Part shown: positions 17,084 to 26,143 of the stretch, one piece after another
How positions within the stretch are numbered: position 1 is the first letter of the stretch
Layout of the letters: every line of letters begins with the position of its first letter
Assembly (NCBI GenBank): GCA_947387575.1
Contig: CANDOC010000007.1
Span: 62,001 to 126,000, forward strand
From: Spongorhabdus nitratireducens
GTDB lineage: Bacteria > Pseudomonadota > Gammaproteobacteria > Pseudomonadales > Endozoicomonadaceae
Direction: 5' to 3'
Length of the DNA stretch: 64,000 nt
Translations under genes and position numbers: made by a program
Notes under the pieces: model-generated
Told to the model about the DNA's origin: nothing
Seen by the model: only the letters and a program-made list of their open reading frames with translations
Databases searched by the model: none

Positions 17084-18778
17084 TTAACCAACCAGCGGGT
17101 CGGAAACACCCAGCAGGGTCAGGGCAATTGTCCCCAGAATACCGGCAAACAGGACATAGTAAATGGTGGGTATGATGGTCATTCGCAGGGTCATGCCTTC
17201 ACGCCCCAGCAGGCCGACAGTTGCAGATGCCGCAACCACGTTGTGAATGGCAATCATGTTACCTGCGGCAGCACCGACCGCCTGCATCGCTACCATCATG
17301 GCACCGGATACCGACAGGGCTTCAGCCACACCAAACTGGAACTGGGCCAGCATCATGTTACTGACAGTGTTGGAGCCGGCGATGAAGGCACCCAGGGCAC
17401 CAATGGCCGGAGCAAACACGGTGTACATACCGCCGAAGGTGTCTGCAACATAGCGGGCCATTGCCACTGGCATACTGCTCAGGTCAGCTGCATTGACACC
17501 GGAGTTGATCAGAATCCGTACCATCGGGATGGTGAACATCAGTACGAAGCCGGCACCCAGCAGAGTACGGGAAGATTCACCCAACGCCTCTTTCATATTC
17601 TTGAGAGAGATACGGTGCAGCAGAATGGTCGCCAGTACCACCAGCACCAGAATGCCACCAGGCAGGTAGAACGGCTGAATGCCGGCACTGATGCCTGCTT
17701 CACCCAGAATGTTGCTGAAGCTCAGGGAAACAGACTTGCTCAGAGCTTTCACACTGTCGCTGGTGCGGCTCAGTACCAGCAGTACAGCAACCAGTACATA
17801 AGGCATCCAGGCTTTAACCAGGGACATATCCTTGCCCGGCGCCATGCTGTCCAGCTTCACTTCCAGCTTGCCAGTCCACTCTACCGGCCACTTGTCCGGA
17901 GAAGCAAACTGCCAGGTCTCTTTCGGCATCAGGAAGCCCGCTTTCGCTGCGGTGGTCACAATGGCCAGACCGATCAGGCCACCCAGCAGTGACGGGAATT
18001 CCGGTCCAAGGAAAATGCCGGTCAGGGCATACGGGATGGTAAATGCCAGACCGGCGAAAATAGCAAACGGCAGTACCTGCAGGCCTTCCGCAAATGACTT
18101 GTTACGACCGAAGAAGCGGGTCAGCATCATCACCATAAACAGCGGAATCAGGGTTCCGACGACGGCATGAATAATGGCGACTTCACTGGTAATCAGCTGC
18201 AGGAAGATATCCCAGCTGGAACCTTGAGCTACCAGTTGATCTCCGATAGAAGCTGTATCCAGACCCTTGTTAACACCGATGATGATCGGGGTACCGACCG
18301 CACCGAACGATACCGGAGTACTCTGGATCATCATGCCGACCATAACTGCCGCCAGTGCCGGGAAGCCGATGGCTACCAGCAGTGGTGCAGCAATCGCTGC
18401 CGGGGTACCGAAACCGGAAGCACCTTCAATGAAGGAGCCGAACAGCCAGGCCACGATAATCGCCTGAACCCGCTGGTCAGGTGAGATACCCACAAAGCCG
18501 GCCTTGATTGCAGTGATGGCGCCGGAGTGTTTGAGGGTGTTGAGCAGCAGAATGGCGCCAAAGATGATCCACAATACTGCAATAGTGATAACCAGTCCCT
18601 GCAGTGAGGAAGCCAGTACCCGATTAAAAGACACTTCCCAGGCAAATACGGCAATACCGGCGGTCAGCAAAAAGACAGCAGGCATCGCTTTTTTGGCAGG
18701 AAGACGGAACCCGAGAAGCAGCACAGCGGTGAGCAAAATGGGCGAGAACGCGAGGAATGCTTGAATGCCAGGGGACAT
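17084..18778 (-). CDS. lldP: L-lactate permease
   Basis: A 564-residue member of the LctP family with about 12-14 membrane helices. Diagnostic stretches include [35 protein letters not shown] and the late [12 protein letters not shown]. It imports L- and D-lactate (and glycolate in some species) by proton symport. It is the first gene of the operon lldP-lutA-lutB-lutC-dld-DUF2165. A perfect FadR-type palindrome 29 bases upstream and the divergent lldR gene show that lactate induction by LldR is very likely. Confidence 0.95.
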   Translation of the reverse strand: MSPGIQAFLAFSPILLTAVLLLGFRLPAKKAMPAVFLLTAGIAVFAWEVSFNRVLASSLQGLVITIAVLWIIFGAILLLNTLKHSGAITAIKAGFVGISPDQRVQAIIVAWLFGSFIEGASGFGTPAAIAAPLLVAIGFPALAAVMVGMMIQSTPVSFGAVGTPIIIGVNKGLDTASIGDQLVAQGSSWDIFLQLITSEVAIIHAVVGTLIPLFMVMMLTRFFGRNKSFAEGLQVLPFAIFAGLAFTIPYALTGIFLGPEFPSLLGGLIGLAIVTTAAKAGFLMPKETWQFASPDKWPVEWTGKLEVKLDSMAPGKDMSLVKAWMPYVLVAVLLVLSRTSDSVKALSKSVSLSFSNILGEAGISAGIQPFYLPGGILVLVVLATILLHRISLKNMKEALGESSRTLLGAGFVLMFTIPMVRILINSGVNAADLSSMPVAMARYVADTFGGMYTVFAPAIGALGAFIAGSNTVSNMMLAQFQFGVAEALSVSGAMMVAMQAVGAAAGNMIAIHNVVAASATVGLLGREGMTLRMTIIPTIYYVLFAGILGTIALTLLGVSDPLVG

Positions 18779-18806
18779 ATAAGAGACCTTTTGTTGTTTT
18801 TATTGA

Positions 18807-18823
18807 AATTGGTAAGACCAATT
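18807..18823. promoter_or_regulatory. LldR (FadR-family) operator
   Basis: Perfect 17-base palindrome AATTGGTAAGACCAATT. It contains TGGTNNNACCA, matching the FadR-subfamily consensus TNGTNNNACNA used by LldR. It lies between the lldP start and a likely promoter, where a bound repressor would block transcription. Confidence 0.85.
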
Positions 18824-18841
18824 ATCCAGTTGGCGGCGAGG

Positions 18842-18868
18842 ATAATAATCAACCACAATCCTTGTCAA
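18842..18868 (-). promoter_or_regulatory. Probable lldP promoter
   Basis: On the minus strand TTGACA (complement of 18863-18868) is followed 15 bases later by TATTAT, a near-consensus sigma-70 pair with a short spacer. The LldR operator lies immediately downstream. Confidence 0.5.
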
Positions 18869-18991
18869 TGTTTTTATGTTTGTTTTTGTTTGATTATGAA
18901 CATCAGTTGCATCTGCACGGCGGTATCGTTTCAATAGACTGCAGGGAAAATAGACTTGCGGCGTTCAGTCGTATAAATCACGGGAAATGTA

Positions 18992-19744
18992 GTGAAACAG
19001 CAGACACTGGCCGATAGAATCACAGCCAAACTGGAGACCATGATTGTAGAAGGGGTTTACCGACCGGGAGAGCGTCTGCCGGCAGAACGAACTCTGGCCC
19101 AGCAACTCGAAGTATCACGCCCATCGCTGCGATCGGCCCTGCAGACGCTGGCCGCAAAAGGAATTCTGCGCTCACGTCAGGGCGGTGGTCATTATGTAAC
19201 CGATTCGTTAACACGTTCACTTTCAGACCCGCTGCTGGATATGTTGGGGAAACACCCGGAAGCCCGGGATGATGTACTGGAATTTCGCTACCTGCTGGAA
19301 GGTGCATGCGCTTTTTACGCCGCCCAGCGTGCAACTGATGTCGACAAAAAAAACCTGCAGCAGGCCTTCGAAGCTCTTGAGCAAAGTATGCAGGAAGACG
19401 ACAGAATCAAGGAAAGTCAGGCCGACCTGGCATTTCATCTGGCCATTGCCGAAAGCTCCCACAATATGGTGCTGTTACATACCATGCGGGCTATGTTCAA
19501 TATGCTGAAGCACAATATCCACACCAATATCGGTGGTCTGTATAACCGGGATATCACCGGTGAGCATCTCTGCGAACAGCACCAGGCCATTCTCGAAGCA
19601 ATCCTTGCCGGCCAGCCTGACAAAGCCAAGGCCGCAGCAGAAAGTCATATTCTGTATGTTCAGGAAACCCTGTCCGATATGGAGCGGAAGCAGATTCGTG
19701 CGACCAGAGCCAAGCGTCGTTCCGGGGAGCTGGCGCCTCTTTGA
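18992..19744 (+). CDS. lldR: LldR, lactate-responsive GntR/FadR-family regulator
   Basis: A 250-residue regulator with a GntR winged helix (about 8-72: YRPGERLPAERTLAQQLEVS) and an FCD effector domain (about 90-230) holding the acidic/histidine metal-lactate pocket (E-G-A-C, FHLAIAESSHN, H-L-C-E-Q-H). It starts with GTG at 18992; the nearest ATG is out of frame and hits a stop at once. It is divergent from lldP, and the operator palindrome between them matches its family consensus. Without lactate it should repress the lldP-lut-dld operon. Confidence 0.9.
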   Translation: MKQQTLADRITAKLETMIVEGVYRPGERLPAERTLAQQLEVSRPSLRSALQTLAAKGILRSRQGGGHYVTDSLTRSLSDPLLDMLGKHPEARDDVLEFRYLLEGACAFYAAQRATDVDKKNLQQAFEALEQSMQEDDRIKESQADLAFHLAIAESSHNMVLLHTMRAMFNMLKHNIHTNIGGLYNRDITGEHLCEQHQAILEAILAGQPDKAKAAAESHILYVQETLSDMERKQIRATRAKRRSGELAPL

Positions 19745-19901
19745 TCACTATCGCAATACAAGAAACTATCACTACAACAGTTTTATGACGAAGACAGGAA
19801 ACAAATAACTATCATCCCGTCCTTTATCCGTCCCTGTCCTGATTGCATCCAAAAACGGTTACCCGGCGTAAAAATAAAGTTATGCCGGGAGACCAATAAT
19901 T

Positions 19902-20651
19902 ATGATTACAACAAACGATGCATCCGCTGTAACTCTGGAAAATAAAAAAATACTGGTGGTCGAGGATGAGCAGGAAATAGGCAACCTGTTATCACTCCAC
20001 CTTGGGGATATGGGAGCAGAAATCCATCATGCTTCCGATGGTTTTACCGGGCTTGAACTGGCAACTCAGCAGCCGTGGGACCTGATTATTCTTGATATTC
20101 AGTTGCCGGGGCCAAGCGGACTGGATATCTGCCGCCGGGTACGCAAGACCAACCGTCAGGTTCCTATTATTCTGCTGACCTCACGTACCACCGAACTGGA
20201 TCGGGTAGTCGGACTGGATGTAGGTGCTGACGACTACATTTCCAAACCTTTCGGCATGATGGAATTGATTGCCCGTATCAAGGCTTTGCTGCGCCGATCC
20301 GGTACTCAACCTGCCCCTGAACTTCCACAAAGTAATCCGGATCTTCCTGTCCGTATCAACAACCTGGAAGTGAAGGAAACTTCACGGCAGGTGCATCTGT
20401 CCGGCAAAGAGATTGAACTGACGGCCAGAGAATTTGATCTGCTGATGCATTTTGTTCGTCATCCCGGCCGGGTTTTCAGCCGAACCGAGCTGCTGGATCA
20501 GGTCTGGGGTTATAACCACGAAGGATACGAACATACCGTCAACTCCCATATCAACCGACTGCGCGCCAAACTGGAGTCGGATCCACGTAACCCGGAGTAC
20601 ATCGTGACCTGCTGGGGAGTGGGTTACAAACTTCAGGACCACCGGGTCTGA
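19902..20651 (+). CDS. OmpR/PhoB-type response regulator
   Basis: A 249-residue regulator. The receiver domain (about 17-130) has the acidic pair E21/D22, phosphoacceptor D65 in LIILDIQLPG, and K115 in YISKPF. A winged-helix output domain (about 150-245) contains LTAREFDLLMHFVRHPGRVF and the ending YIVTCWGVGYKL. It lies 15 bases ahead of its partner kinase. The next genes (adenylation enzyme, membrane reductase, crotonase) lie in the same direction after a 140-base gap containing a strong inverted repeat, so they are the likely targets or part of the same signalling unit. Confidence 0.92.
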   Translation: MITTNDASAVTLENKKILVVEDEQEIGNLLSLHLGDMGAEIHHASDGFTGLELATQQPWDLIILDIQLPGPSGLDICRRVRKTNRQVPIILLTSRTTELDRVVGLDVGADDYISKPFGMMELIARIKALLRRSGTQPAPELPQSNPDLPVRINNLEVKETSRQVHLSGKEIELTAREFDLLMHFVRHPGRVFSRTELLDQVWGYNHEGYEHTVNSHINRLRAKLESDPRNPEYIVTCWGVGYKLQDHRV

Positions 20652-20666
20652 GCGGAGTGACAGAGC

Positions 20667-22142
20667 ATGATAACCACACTGAATCGAAAGCTGTCGCTTG
20701 CTTTGCTGGCAATTGTCTCCAGCGTCGGTCTGGCAGCACTGATAATCGGCCAGCTGGGAATGAAGCTCTACTATGAAGAGCTAACCCAGAAACTGAACAG
20801 CAGCATTGCCATGTATGTCACCGACGAGTACGAGTTAATCAAGGGTGATGTCGACAGCAACGAAGCGATCCAGCAGCTGGCCCGTCAGGCCATGATTATT
20901 AACCCTGCCGTTGAGGTATACCTGTTAAGTCCCCAGGGTCGTGTTATGACTCACAGTGTTCATGACCAGACGTTGAAACGGCAAACTGTGGATCTGACGC
21001 CTATCCGTGAGTTTCTCTCAGGCAAGGGCAACTTCCCGCTACGCAACTATGATCCCCGCCACGACAATCTGAAGAAAATCTTTTCTGTGTCAGAAATCAG
21101 GGAGGGTTCCGAGTTAAAGGGTTATCTGTATGTTGTATTGGGAGGCAAACTGTATGACAACCTCAGCAGTCAGATTGCCTGGAGTCATATCAGTATTCAG
21201 ACCGCCTGTGCACTGGCCATCAGCGTTATCAGTTGCTTGCTGGTTGGCCTGCTGATCGTGCGGATACTGATCCATCCACTGTCCCGCCTATGTCACGATA
21301 TGAACAACTTTGCCCGCTCTGAACTCGGTACCAAGGAGTTAATGCCGGAGCAGTCCTGCAAAAATACAGATGAAGTCAGCCGCCTGGCTGTGATCTATCA
21401 GGCCATGTCACGCAAGATCTCTGATCAGCTGGCCCAGTTGCGCACCAACGACAGGCTGCGGCGGGAACTGGTATCCAATGTTTCCCATGACCTGCGGACA
21501 CCACTGGCGACCATACAGGGATATATTGAAACCCTGATCGTCAAACAGAACTCCCTGAGTCGGGAGCAACGGCTGGACTATCTTTATTCGGCCGAGAATG
21601 GATGCCATCGGCTATCACGCCTAATCTGTGATTTGTTTGAACTGTCGAAGCTGGACTCGGGCAGTAAGCAACCGGAGCTTGAACATTTCTCGCTGGCAGA
21701 GCTGGTTCACGATACATCGCAGGGGTTCCGACTGGCTCTGGAAACCCGGAATATCGCCCTGAAGATCGAGTGTCCCCAGTCTCATGCGCTGGTGCTGGCT
21801 GACATCGGCATGATTCAGCGAGTGCTGGATAACCTGCTGCGTAATGCCATCAGTCATACGCCGGACAATGGTCGTATCTGCGTTCGAATCAGTGAAACAT
21901 CAAGCGGAGTTAACCTGACTGTTGAGAACTCCGGCAGTTATATCGCCGAACAGGACCTGCCCCATATCTTCAACCGTTTTTACCAGAGCTCGTTATCAGC
22001 AGAAAAAGCGGACAGCAACCCCGGTGGAACCGGGCTGGGACTAGCGATAGTAAAACGGATTCTGGAAGTACACGGCAGTGTAATCGAGGTGCGCAGCAGT
22101 CAGCGCTCGGGTACAGCCTTTGCCTTTACCTTGCCGGTTTAG
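20667..22142 (+). CDS. Membrane sensor histidine kinase
   Basis: A 491-residue kinase. It has TM1 (about 10-31), a periplasmic domain of about 135 residues (32-170), TM2 (about 175-200), a HAMP-like linker (about 201-255), the phosphoacceptor box NVSHDLRTPLATIQGY near 272-287, and a HATPase domain with N-box LDNLLRNAISHTP and G2-box GGTGLGLAIVKRI. The periplasmic part resembles no sensor fold I can name; it contains basic stretches such as RNYDPRHDNLKK. The pair with the preceding regulator is orthodox. The signal is unknown. Confidence 0.9.
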   Translation: MITTLNRKLSLALLAIVSSVGLAALIIGQLGMKLYYEELTQKLNSSIAMYVTDEYELIKGDVDSNEAIQQLARQAMIINPAVEVYLLSPQGRVMTHSVHDQTLKRQTVDLTPIREFLSGKGNFPLRNYDPRHDNLKKIFSVSEIREGSELKGYLYVVLGGKLYDNLSSQIAWSHISIQTACALAISVISCLLVGLLIVRILIHPLSRLCHDMNNFARSELGTKELMPEQSCKNTDEVSRLAVIYQAMSRKISDQLAQLRTNDRLRRELVSNVSHDLRTPLATIQGYIETLIVKQNSLSREQRLDYLYSAENGCHRLSRLICDLFELSKLDSGSKQPELEHFSLAELVHDTSQGFRLALETRNIALKIECPQSHALVLADIGMIQRVLDNLLRNAISHTPDNGRICVRISETSSGVNLTVENSGSYIAEQDLPHIFNRFYQSSLSAEKADSNPGGTGLGLAIVKRILEVHGSVIEVRSSQRSGTAFAFTLPV

Positions 22143-22176
22143 CCCGGCATATAACCGCAAATTTGTATAAAAAAAA

Positions 22177-22234
22177 TCACGGAGTTATCACAGCGAAAAT
22201 CGGGAAATTTGAAATCCCTGTGATAATTCCGTGA
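22177..22234. promoter_or_regulatory. 17-base inverted repeat ahead of the adenylation-enzyme gene
   Basis: TCACGGAGTTATCACAG (22177-22193) pairs with CTGTGATAATTCCGTGA (22218-22234) at 16 of 17 positions around a 24-base spacer. Eight A residues precede it and no T-run follows on the plus strand, so it does not look like a rightward terminator. It could be a bipartite operator for the response regulator or an RNA structure in the leader of the 22283 gene. Confidence 0.6.
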
Positions 22235-22282
22235 GATCTGCCTGACAGGATTCCAGTTACTCATTATTCGGGAGGAATAAAA

Positions 22283-23953
22283 ATGAGGCTGGAATTGGAC
22301 TACAACAAGAATTACAGAATTCCACAGTCACAGGCGACACGGTTTCATACGCTCAAACATAACCGTATCAAGCCTGCTTTTAACCGGGCAGCAATCAGCA
22401 ATCTGAGTGCGACTGATCAACTCAGGTTTGAACGTTATGGCCAGGGACCTGCCAGAACCATCCCGTACCACACTATTCATCAAGCCATTGAAGCCCAGTG
22501 CCTGCAGCATGGTGATCTGATTGCTGCCCGTCATCTGGATCAGCAAATCAGTTACTCCGAACTGAACCGTCAGGCCAACCATCTGGCCGCTCATCTAAAC
22601 CGGATCGGCATTGGCCGGGGCGATAATGTTGGCCTGTTTGTCGAACGCTCGATTCCAATGCTGGTCGGTATTCTGGGTATCCTTAAAACCGGTGCCGCCT
22701 ATGTTCCGCAGGATCCGAAGGTAACTCCTGCCCCGATGCAAAGCCGGGTGATCGAGTCCGCAGGGCTTAGAGTGATTCTTACTTTGTCCCACCTACAGGA
22801 TCGTATTCCTGACCAGTCAGACAAAACCATTCTTGCACTTGATACGCTGACTACTCTCTCTGGCAATACTGTGGCCAATCTTCATCTTCCACGGGCACCG
22901 GTTGCAGACAGTGATAACTGCTTTGTGCTGTTTACCTCGGGTACAACCGGTAATCCCAATGGTGTACAGGTGACTCACAGTAATGTCTGCAACCTGTTGC
23001 TTTCGCGCCCGGGAGACTTGGGAATCAAGCCCGGCGATAAAGTGGCTCAGTTGCTTAATATCGCGTTTGATATGGCAGCATGGGAAATTCTGGGGTGTCT
23101 GTCCCACGGTGCCACCCTGATTATCCGTGACAGGGATTTCACCGCTGCCGCCAGTAAGAGCAACATTATTATCGCCACGCCCAGTATTCTGGGGCGGGTC
23201 GATGCGGATGCCTGCACCGAAGCAAAAACGGTTGCCGTTGCCGGTGAGCCCTGCCCTCGCCCATTAGCAGAGACCTGGGCAAAGAAATGCCGCTTCTATA
23301 ACAGCTGCGGCCCGACCGAAACCACCATTATCAATACCGCCCAGCACTTCCAGAGTCACAGCCGCCATCTCACCATAGGCAAGCCAACCCCCAATAACAC
23401 CATTTATATTCTCGACGAAAACCTGCAGCCGCTACCGATTGGCGAAGTAGGAGAAATCTGGGCCGGAGGTCAGGGCATTTCTTCCGGTTACATCAACAAC
23501 CAACAGCTGACTGATGATCGCTACAAACACGACCCGTTCCTGAACGATGGCCGCATGATGTTTCGTACCCGCGACCTGGGTCGCTGGAACGAACAGGGGG
23601 AACTGGAATATCTTGGGCGCACTGATGATCAGGTCAAAGTTCGCGGTTTCCGGGTGGAGCTGGACTCGGTATCCGGTGTACTGGAATCCGTACCCGGCTG
23701 TCAACAGGCCGTCACCCTGAAGCTGGATAAAGACAATCTGGTGGCTTATGTACGACCGGCAACGGTGAATATCAGCCAGTGCGAACAGGCAATTAAAGCG
23801 GCCCTGCCTTACTACTGCATGCCGGCAAAAATCCTGTCGCTGGACAAGCTACCGGTAACCAGCCGCGGCAAGATCGATAAGCGACTACTGCTATCCGACT
23901 CGTTTCTCGAACCCGGTAAAAGCACACAGTCGTCAGAAGGAGCCGCATCATGA
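22283..23953 (+). CDS. Stand-alone NRPS-type adenylation enzyme
   Basis: A 556-residue ANL-superfamily enzyme that activates a carboxylate as an adenylate. The core motifs are visible: A3 FTSGTTGNPNGV (217-228; the usual PKG lysine is Asn), A4 NIAFDMAAWEIL (259-270), A5 NSCGPTETT (340-348), A7 TRDLGRW, A8 GRTDDQVKVRGFRVEL (445-460) and A10 PVTSRGKIDKR with catalytic K530. D263 in A4 aligns with the NRPS Asp235 that binds an alpha-amino group, so an amino acid substrate is likely. By hand alignment to GrsA the pocket reads D-M-W-I-A-A-S-I-I-K, rather hydrophobic. No carrier or condensation domain follows; the C-terminus is short and Ser-rich. GGGAGGAA (22270-22277) is a strong ribosome site. 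The stop overlaps the next gene. About 60 N-terminal residues precede the core. Confidence 0.85.
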   Translation: MRLELDYNKNYRIPQSQATRFHTLKHNRIKPAFNRAAISNLSATDQLRFERYGQGPARTIPYHTIHQAIEAQCLQHGDLIAARHLDQQISYSELNRQANHLAAHLNRIGIGRGDNVGLFVERSIPMLVGILGILKTGAAYVPQDPKVTPAPMQSRVIESAGLRVILTLSHLQDRIPDQSDKTILALDTLTTLSGNTVANLHLPRAPVADSDNCFVLFTSGTTGNPNGVQVTHSNVCNLLLSRPGDLGIKPGDKVAQLLNIAFDMAAWEILGCLSHGATLIIRDRDFTAAASKSNIIIATPSILGRVDADACTEAKTVAVAGEPCPRPLAETWAKKCRFYNSCGPTETTIINTAQHFQSHSRHLTIGKPTPNNTIYILDENLQPLPIGEVGEIWAGGQGISSGYINNQQLTDDRYKHDPFLNDGRMMFRTRDLGRWNEQGELEYLGRTDDQVKVRGFRVELDSVSGVLESVPGCQQAVTLKLDKDNLVAYVRPATVNISQCEQAIKAALPYYCMPAKILSLDKLPVTSRGKIDKRLLLSDSFLEPGKSTQSSEGAAS

Positions 23954-25257
23954 CGGATACAGTCGCTACTCAGGAGAATATCTCCCGGCCGGGGTTACTG
24001 AGCAGGATTCTTCGCCACCGTTATCTGGAGCACTACAACCGGCTGGTATTTCTGGTTCTGGCCGTCAATGCCGCATTTCTCTGGCATGGGCTGCATGAGG
24101 GGCAGTGGTGGTCAGCTTCAGCAATCAACCTGAGTGCTGTTGCCAATATGGTACTGGCCAACTTTGCACTGGCAGTACTGATTCGCCAGCAATATGTGAT
24201 TAATTTTTTATTCTGGCTGGCAACTCGAGCGCCTGTCAGCTGGCCTCTGGCCATTCGCTGGACACTGGCCAAGGTTTATCACTTTGGCGGATTACACAGT
24301 GGTTCGGCGATGGCCGCTACTCTCTGGTATGGCGTCTTTGTTGCCGGGTTGCTGAACAATCCTGCTGCAGCTCCCGAGTCCGTGGTTACGATTACCTGGA
24401 TTATTATGGCGCTGCTGATCGGTATCATCGCTACAGCAATGCCGGGCTTTCGCCAGCGTTATCATAATGCCTTTGAAATAATTCATCGCTTTGGTGGCTG
24501 GTCGGTACTGGCACTGTTCTGGATGCAGACTGTTTCGCTGGCAGACTTTCACCAGACCTCGCTGTTAACCAGTGTCGATTTCTGGGTGCTGGCAACCGTC
24601 ACTGCCAGTGTCATTCTCCCCTGGTTGCGGCTGAAAAAAGTTGAAGTGGATATCAAATCACCATCCAACCATGTAGCGCTGGCAAAGTTTAATCATGGAG
24701 TCACACCGTTTCCCGGCTCATCTACCACCATCAGCACCAACCCACTGCTCGAATGGCATGCCTTTGCCAATATGCCTTCTCCCAATGAAGACGGCTTCCG
24801 GCTGGCAATTTCCCGTGCAGGTGACTGGACCGGAGAGTTTATTAAGCAGCAGCCAGAAAAGGTCTGGGTCAAAGGTATTCCTACTGCAGGTGTCGCCAAT
24901 ATTGAAGTGTTATTCAAGAAGGTTGTTTACGTTGCCACCGGCAGTGGTATCGGCCCTTGCCTGCCACACTTGCTGGCTGGACAGGTACCTGCCCATCTGA
25001 TCTGGTCAACCCGCAATCCACGCAATACTTACGACGATGAGCTGGTTGATGAAATTCTGGAAGCAGTCCCGGATGCACTGATATGGGATACCTCAACCCG
25101 TGGCAAACCGGACCTGGTGGAACTGGCACTGGAAGCCTGCCAGAAATACGACGCTGAAGCAGTGATCTGTATTGCCAATCAACCACTGACCCAGAAAGTT
25201 GTTTATGGCCTTGAGATCAGAGGCATACCGGCCTACGGCGCTATCTGGGACTCCTGA
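23950..25257 (+). CDS. Membrane haem/flavin reductase-like protein
   Basis: A 435-residue protein starting with an ATGA overlap on the adenylation gene. About six to seven membrane helices occupy residues 32-226, with histidines at 111, 116, 172, 179 and 201 placed near helix ends, as haem b ligands are in ferric-reductase-like proteins. The soluble C-terminal half has a barrel segment with LEWHAFANMPSP where an FAD-binding motif would lie, and a nucleotide-binding turn VYVATGSGIGPCLPHLL (327-342) typical of ferredoxin-NADP reductase folds. It therefore looks like an NAD(P)H-FAD-haem transmembrane electron carrier, although the FAD motif is degenerate. I do not recognise a characterised bacterial homologue. 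Its overlap with an adenylation enzyme suggests it reduces, oxidises or moves the activated product. Confidence 0.7.
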   Translation: MTDTVATQENISRPGLLSRILRHRYLEHYNRLVFLVLAVNAAFLWHGLHEGQWWSASAINLSAVANMVLANFALAVLIRQQYVINFLFWLATRAPVSWPLAIRWTLAKVYHFGGLHSGSAMAATLWYGVFVAGLLNNPAAAPESVVTITWIIMALLIGIIATAMPGFRQRYHNAFEIIHRFGGWSVLALFWMQTVSLADFHQTSLLTSVDFWVLATVTASVILPWLRLKKVEVDIKSPSNHVALAKFNHGVTPFPGSSTTISTNPLLEWHAFANMPSPNEDGFRLAISRAGDWTGEFIKQQPEKVWVKGIPTAGVANIEVLFKKVVYVATGSGIGPCLPHLLAGQVPAHLIWSTRNPRNTYDDELVDEILEAVPDALIWDTSTRGKPDLVELALEACQKYDAEAVICIANQPLTQKVVYGLEIRGIPAYGAIWDS

Positions 25258-25316
25258 CAGCTGTTGAACTGTCACTTACAACTCTCGCTTATCAATAATA
25301 AAAACGGAAGAACACC

Positions 25317-26081
25317 ATGACCATTCTTGTAGAAAAACACGACCGGGTAGCCCTGATTAAACTGAACCGCCCTGAAGCCCTGAATGCACTGAATTCGGAA
25401 GTACTGCGGCAACTGCTGGAAGTAATGAAACCACTGGATAATGATCCGGGAGTGGGCTGTTTTGTTATCACCGGCTCACACAAAGCCTTTGCTGCTGGCG
25501 CCGATATTCGCGAAATGGCGGATCAGTCCTGTGTCGATATGATTCGACAGGATTACTTTGCAGCCTGGAAAGAGTTTACCGATCTTCGCACTCCGAAAAT
25601 TGCAGCCGTTGCAGGTTATGCCCTTGGCGGTGGCTGTGAACTGGCAATGATGTGCGACACCATCTATGCCGCCGAAAACGCAAAATTCGGACAACCGGAA
25701 ATCAAGCTGGGGGTTATTCCGGGAATCGGCGGCACCCAGAGACTGACCGGTCTGGTGGGCAAAGCAAAAGCGATGGATATAATTTTGACGGGCAGAATGA
25801 TGGGGGCAGAAGAAGCAGAGCGGTCTGGATTAGTTGCCAGAACCTTTGCTGATGATCAGCTTATTCCCGAAACACTGGAAGCCGCAAAAACCATCGCAGG
25901 ATACAGCAAGCTGACAACCAGTCTGGCGCGGGAAACTGTTGACCGGGCACTGGAGCTGAGCCTGCAGGAAGGCATTCTGTTTGAGCGGCGGGTATTCCAC
26001 TCATTGTTTGCCAGTGCAGATCAGAAGGAAGGCATGACAGCCTTTATCGAGAAAAGAACACCTCGGTTCGAGGGCAAATAA
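25317..26081 (+). CDS. Enoyl-CoA hydratase/isomerase (crotonase) family protein
   Basis: A 254-residue crotonase. The oxyanion-hole motifs [13 protein letters not shown] and [14 protein letters not shown] and both catalytic glutamates (GGGCELAMM and [12 protein letters not shown]) are conserved, which fits a true 2-enoyl-CoA hydratase; length is normal. It begins 59 bases after the membrane reductase gene, in the same direction, and is probably in the same transcript. In this setting it could act on an enoyl-CoA unrelated to beta-oxidation, but sequence alone cannot separate these cases. A stem-loop follows it. Confidence 0.88.
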   Translation: MTILVEKHDRVALIKLNRPEALNALNSEVLRQLLEVMKPLDNDPGVGCFVITGSHKAFAAGADIREMADQSCVDMIRQDYFAAWKEFTDLRTPKIAAVAGYALGGGCELAMMCDTIYAAENAKFGQPEIKLGVIPGIGGTQRLTGLVGKAKAMDIILTGRMMGAEEAERSGLVARTFADDQLIPETLEAAKTIAGYSKLTTSLARETVDRALELSLQEGILFERRVFHSLFASADQKEGMTAFIEKRTPRFEGK

Positions 26082-26107
26082 TCAGTGTATATTTTCTGAT
26101 TTGAGAA

Positions 26108-26135
26108 TCCGGGGCTGTGATTAAACAACCCCGGA
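26108..26135. terminator. Convergent stem-loop between crotonase and trmB
   Basis: TCCGGGG (26108-26114) pairs with CCCCGGA (26129-26135). It lies between the stop of the crotonase gene and the stop of the leftward trmB gene and probably ends both transcripts, although U-tracts are weak. Confidence 0.6.
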
Positions 26136-26143
26136 TAAATGCA

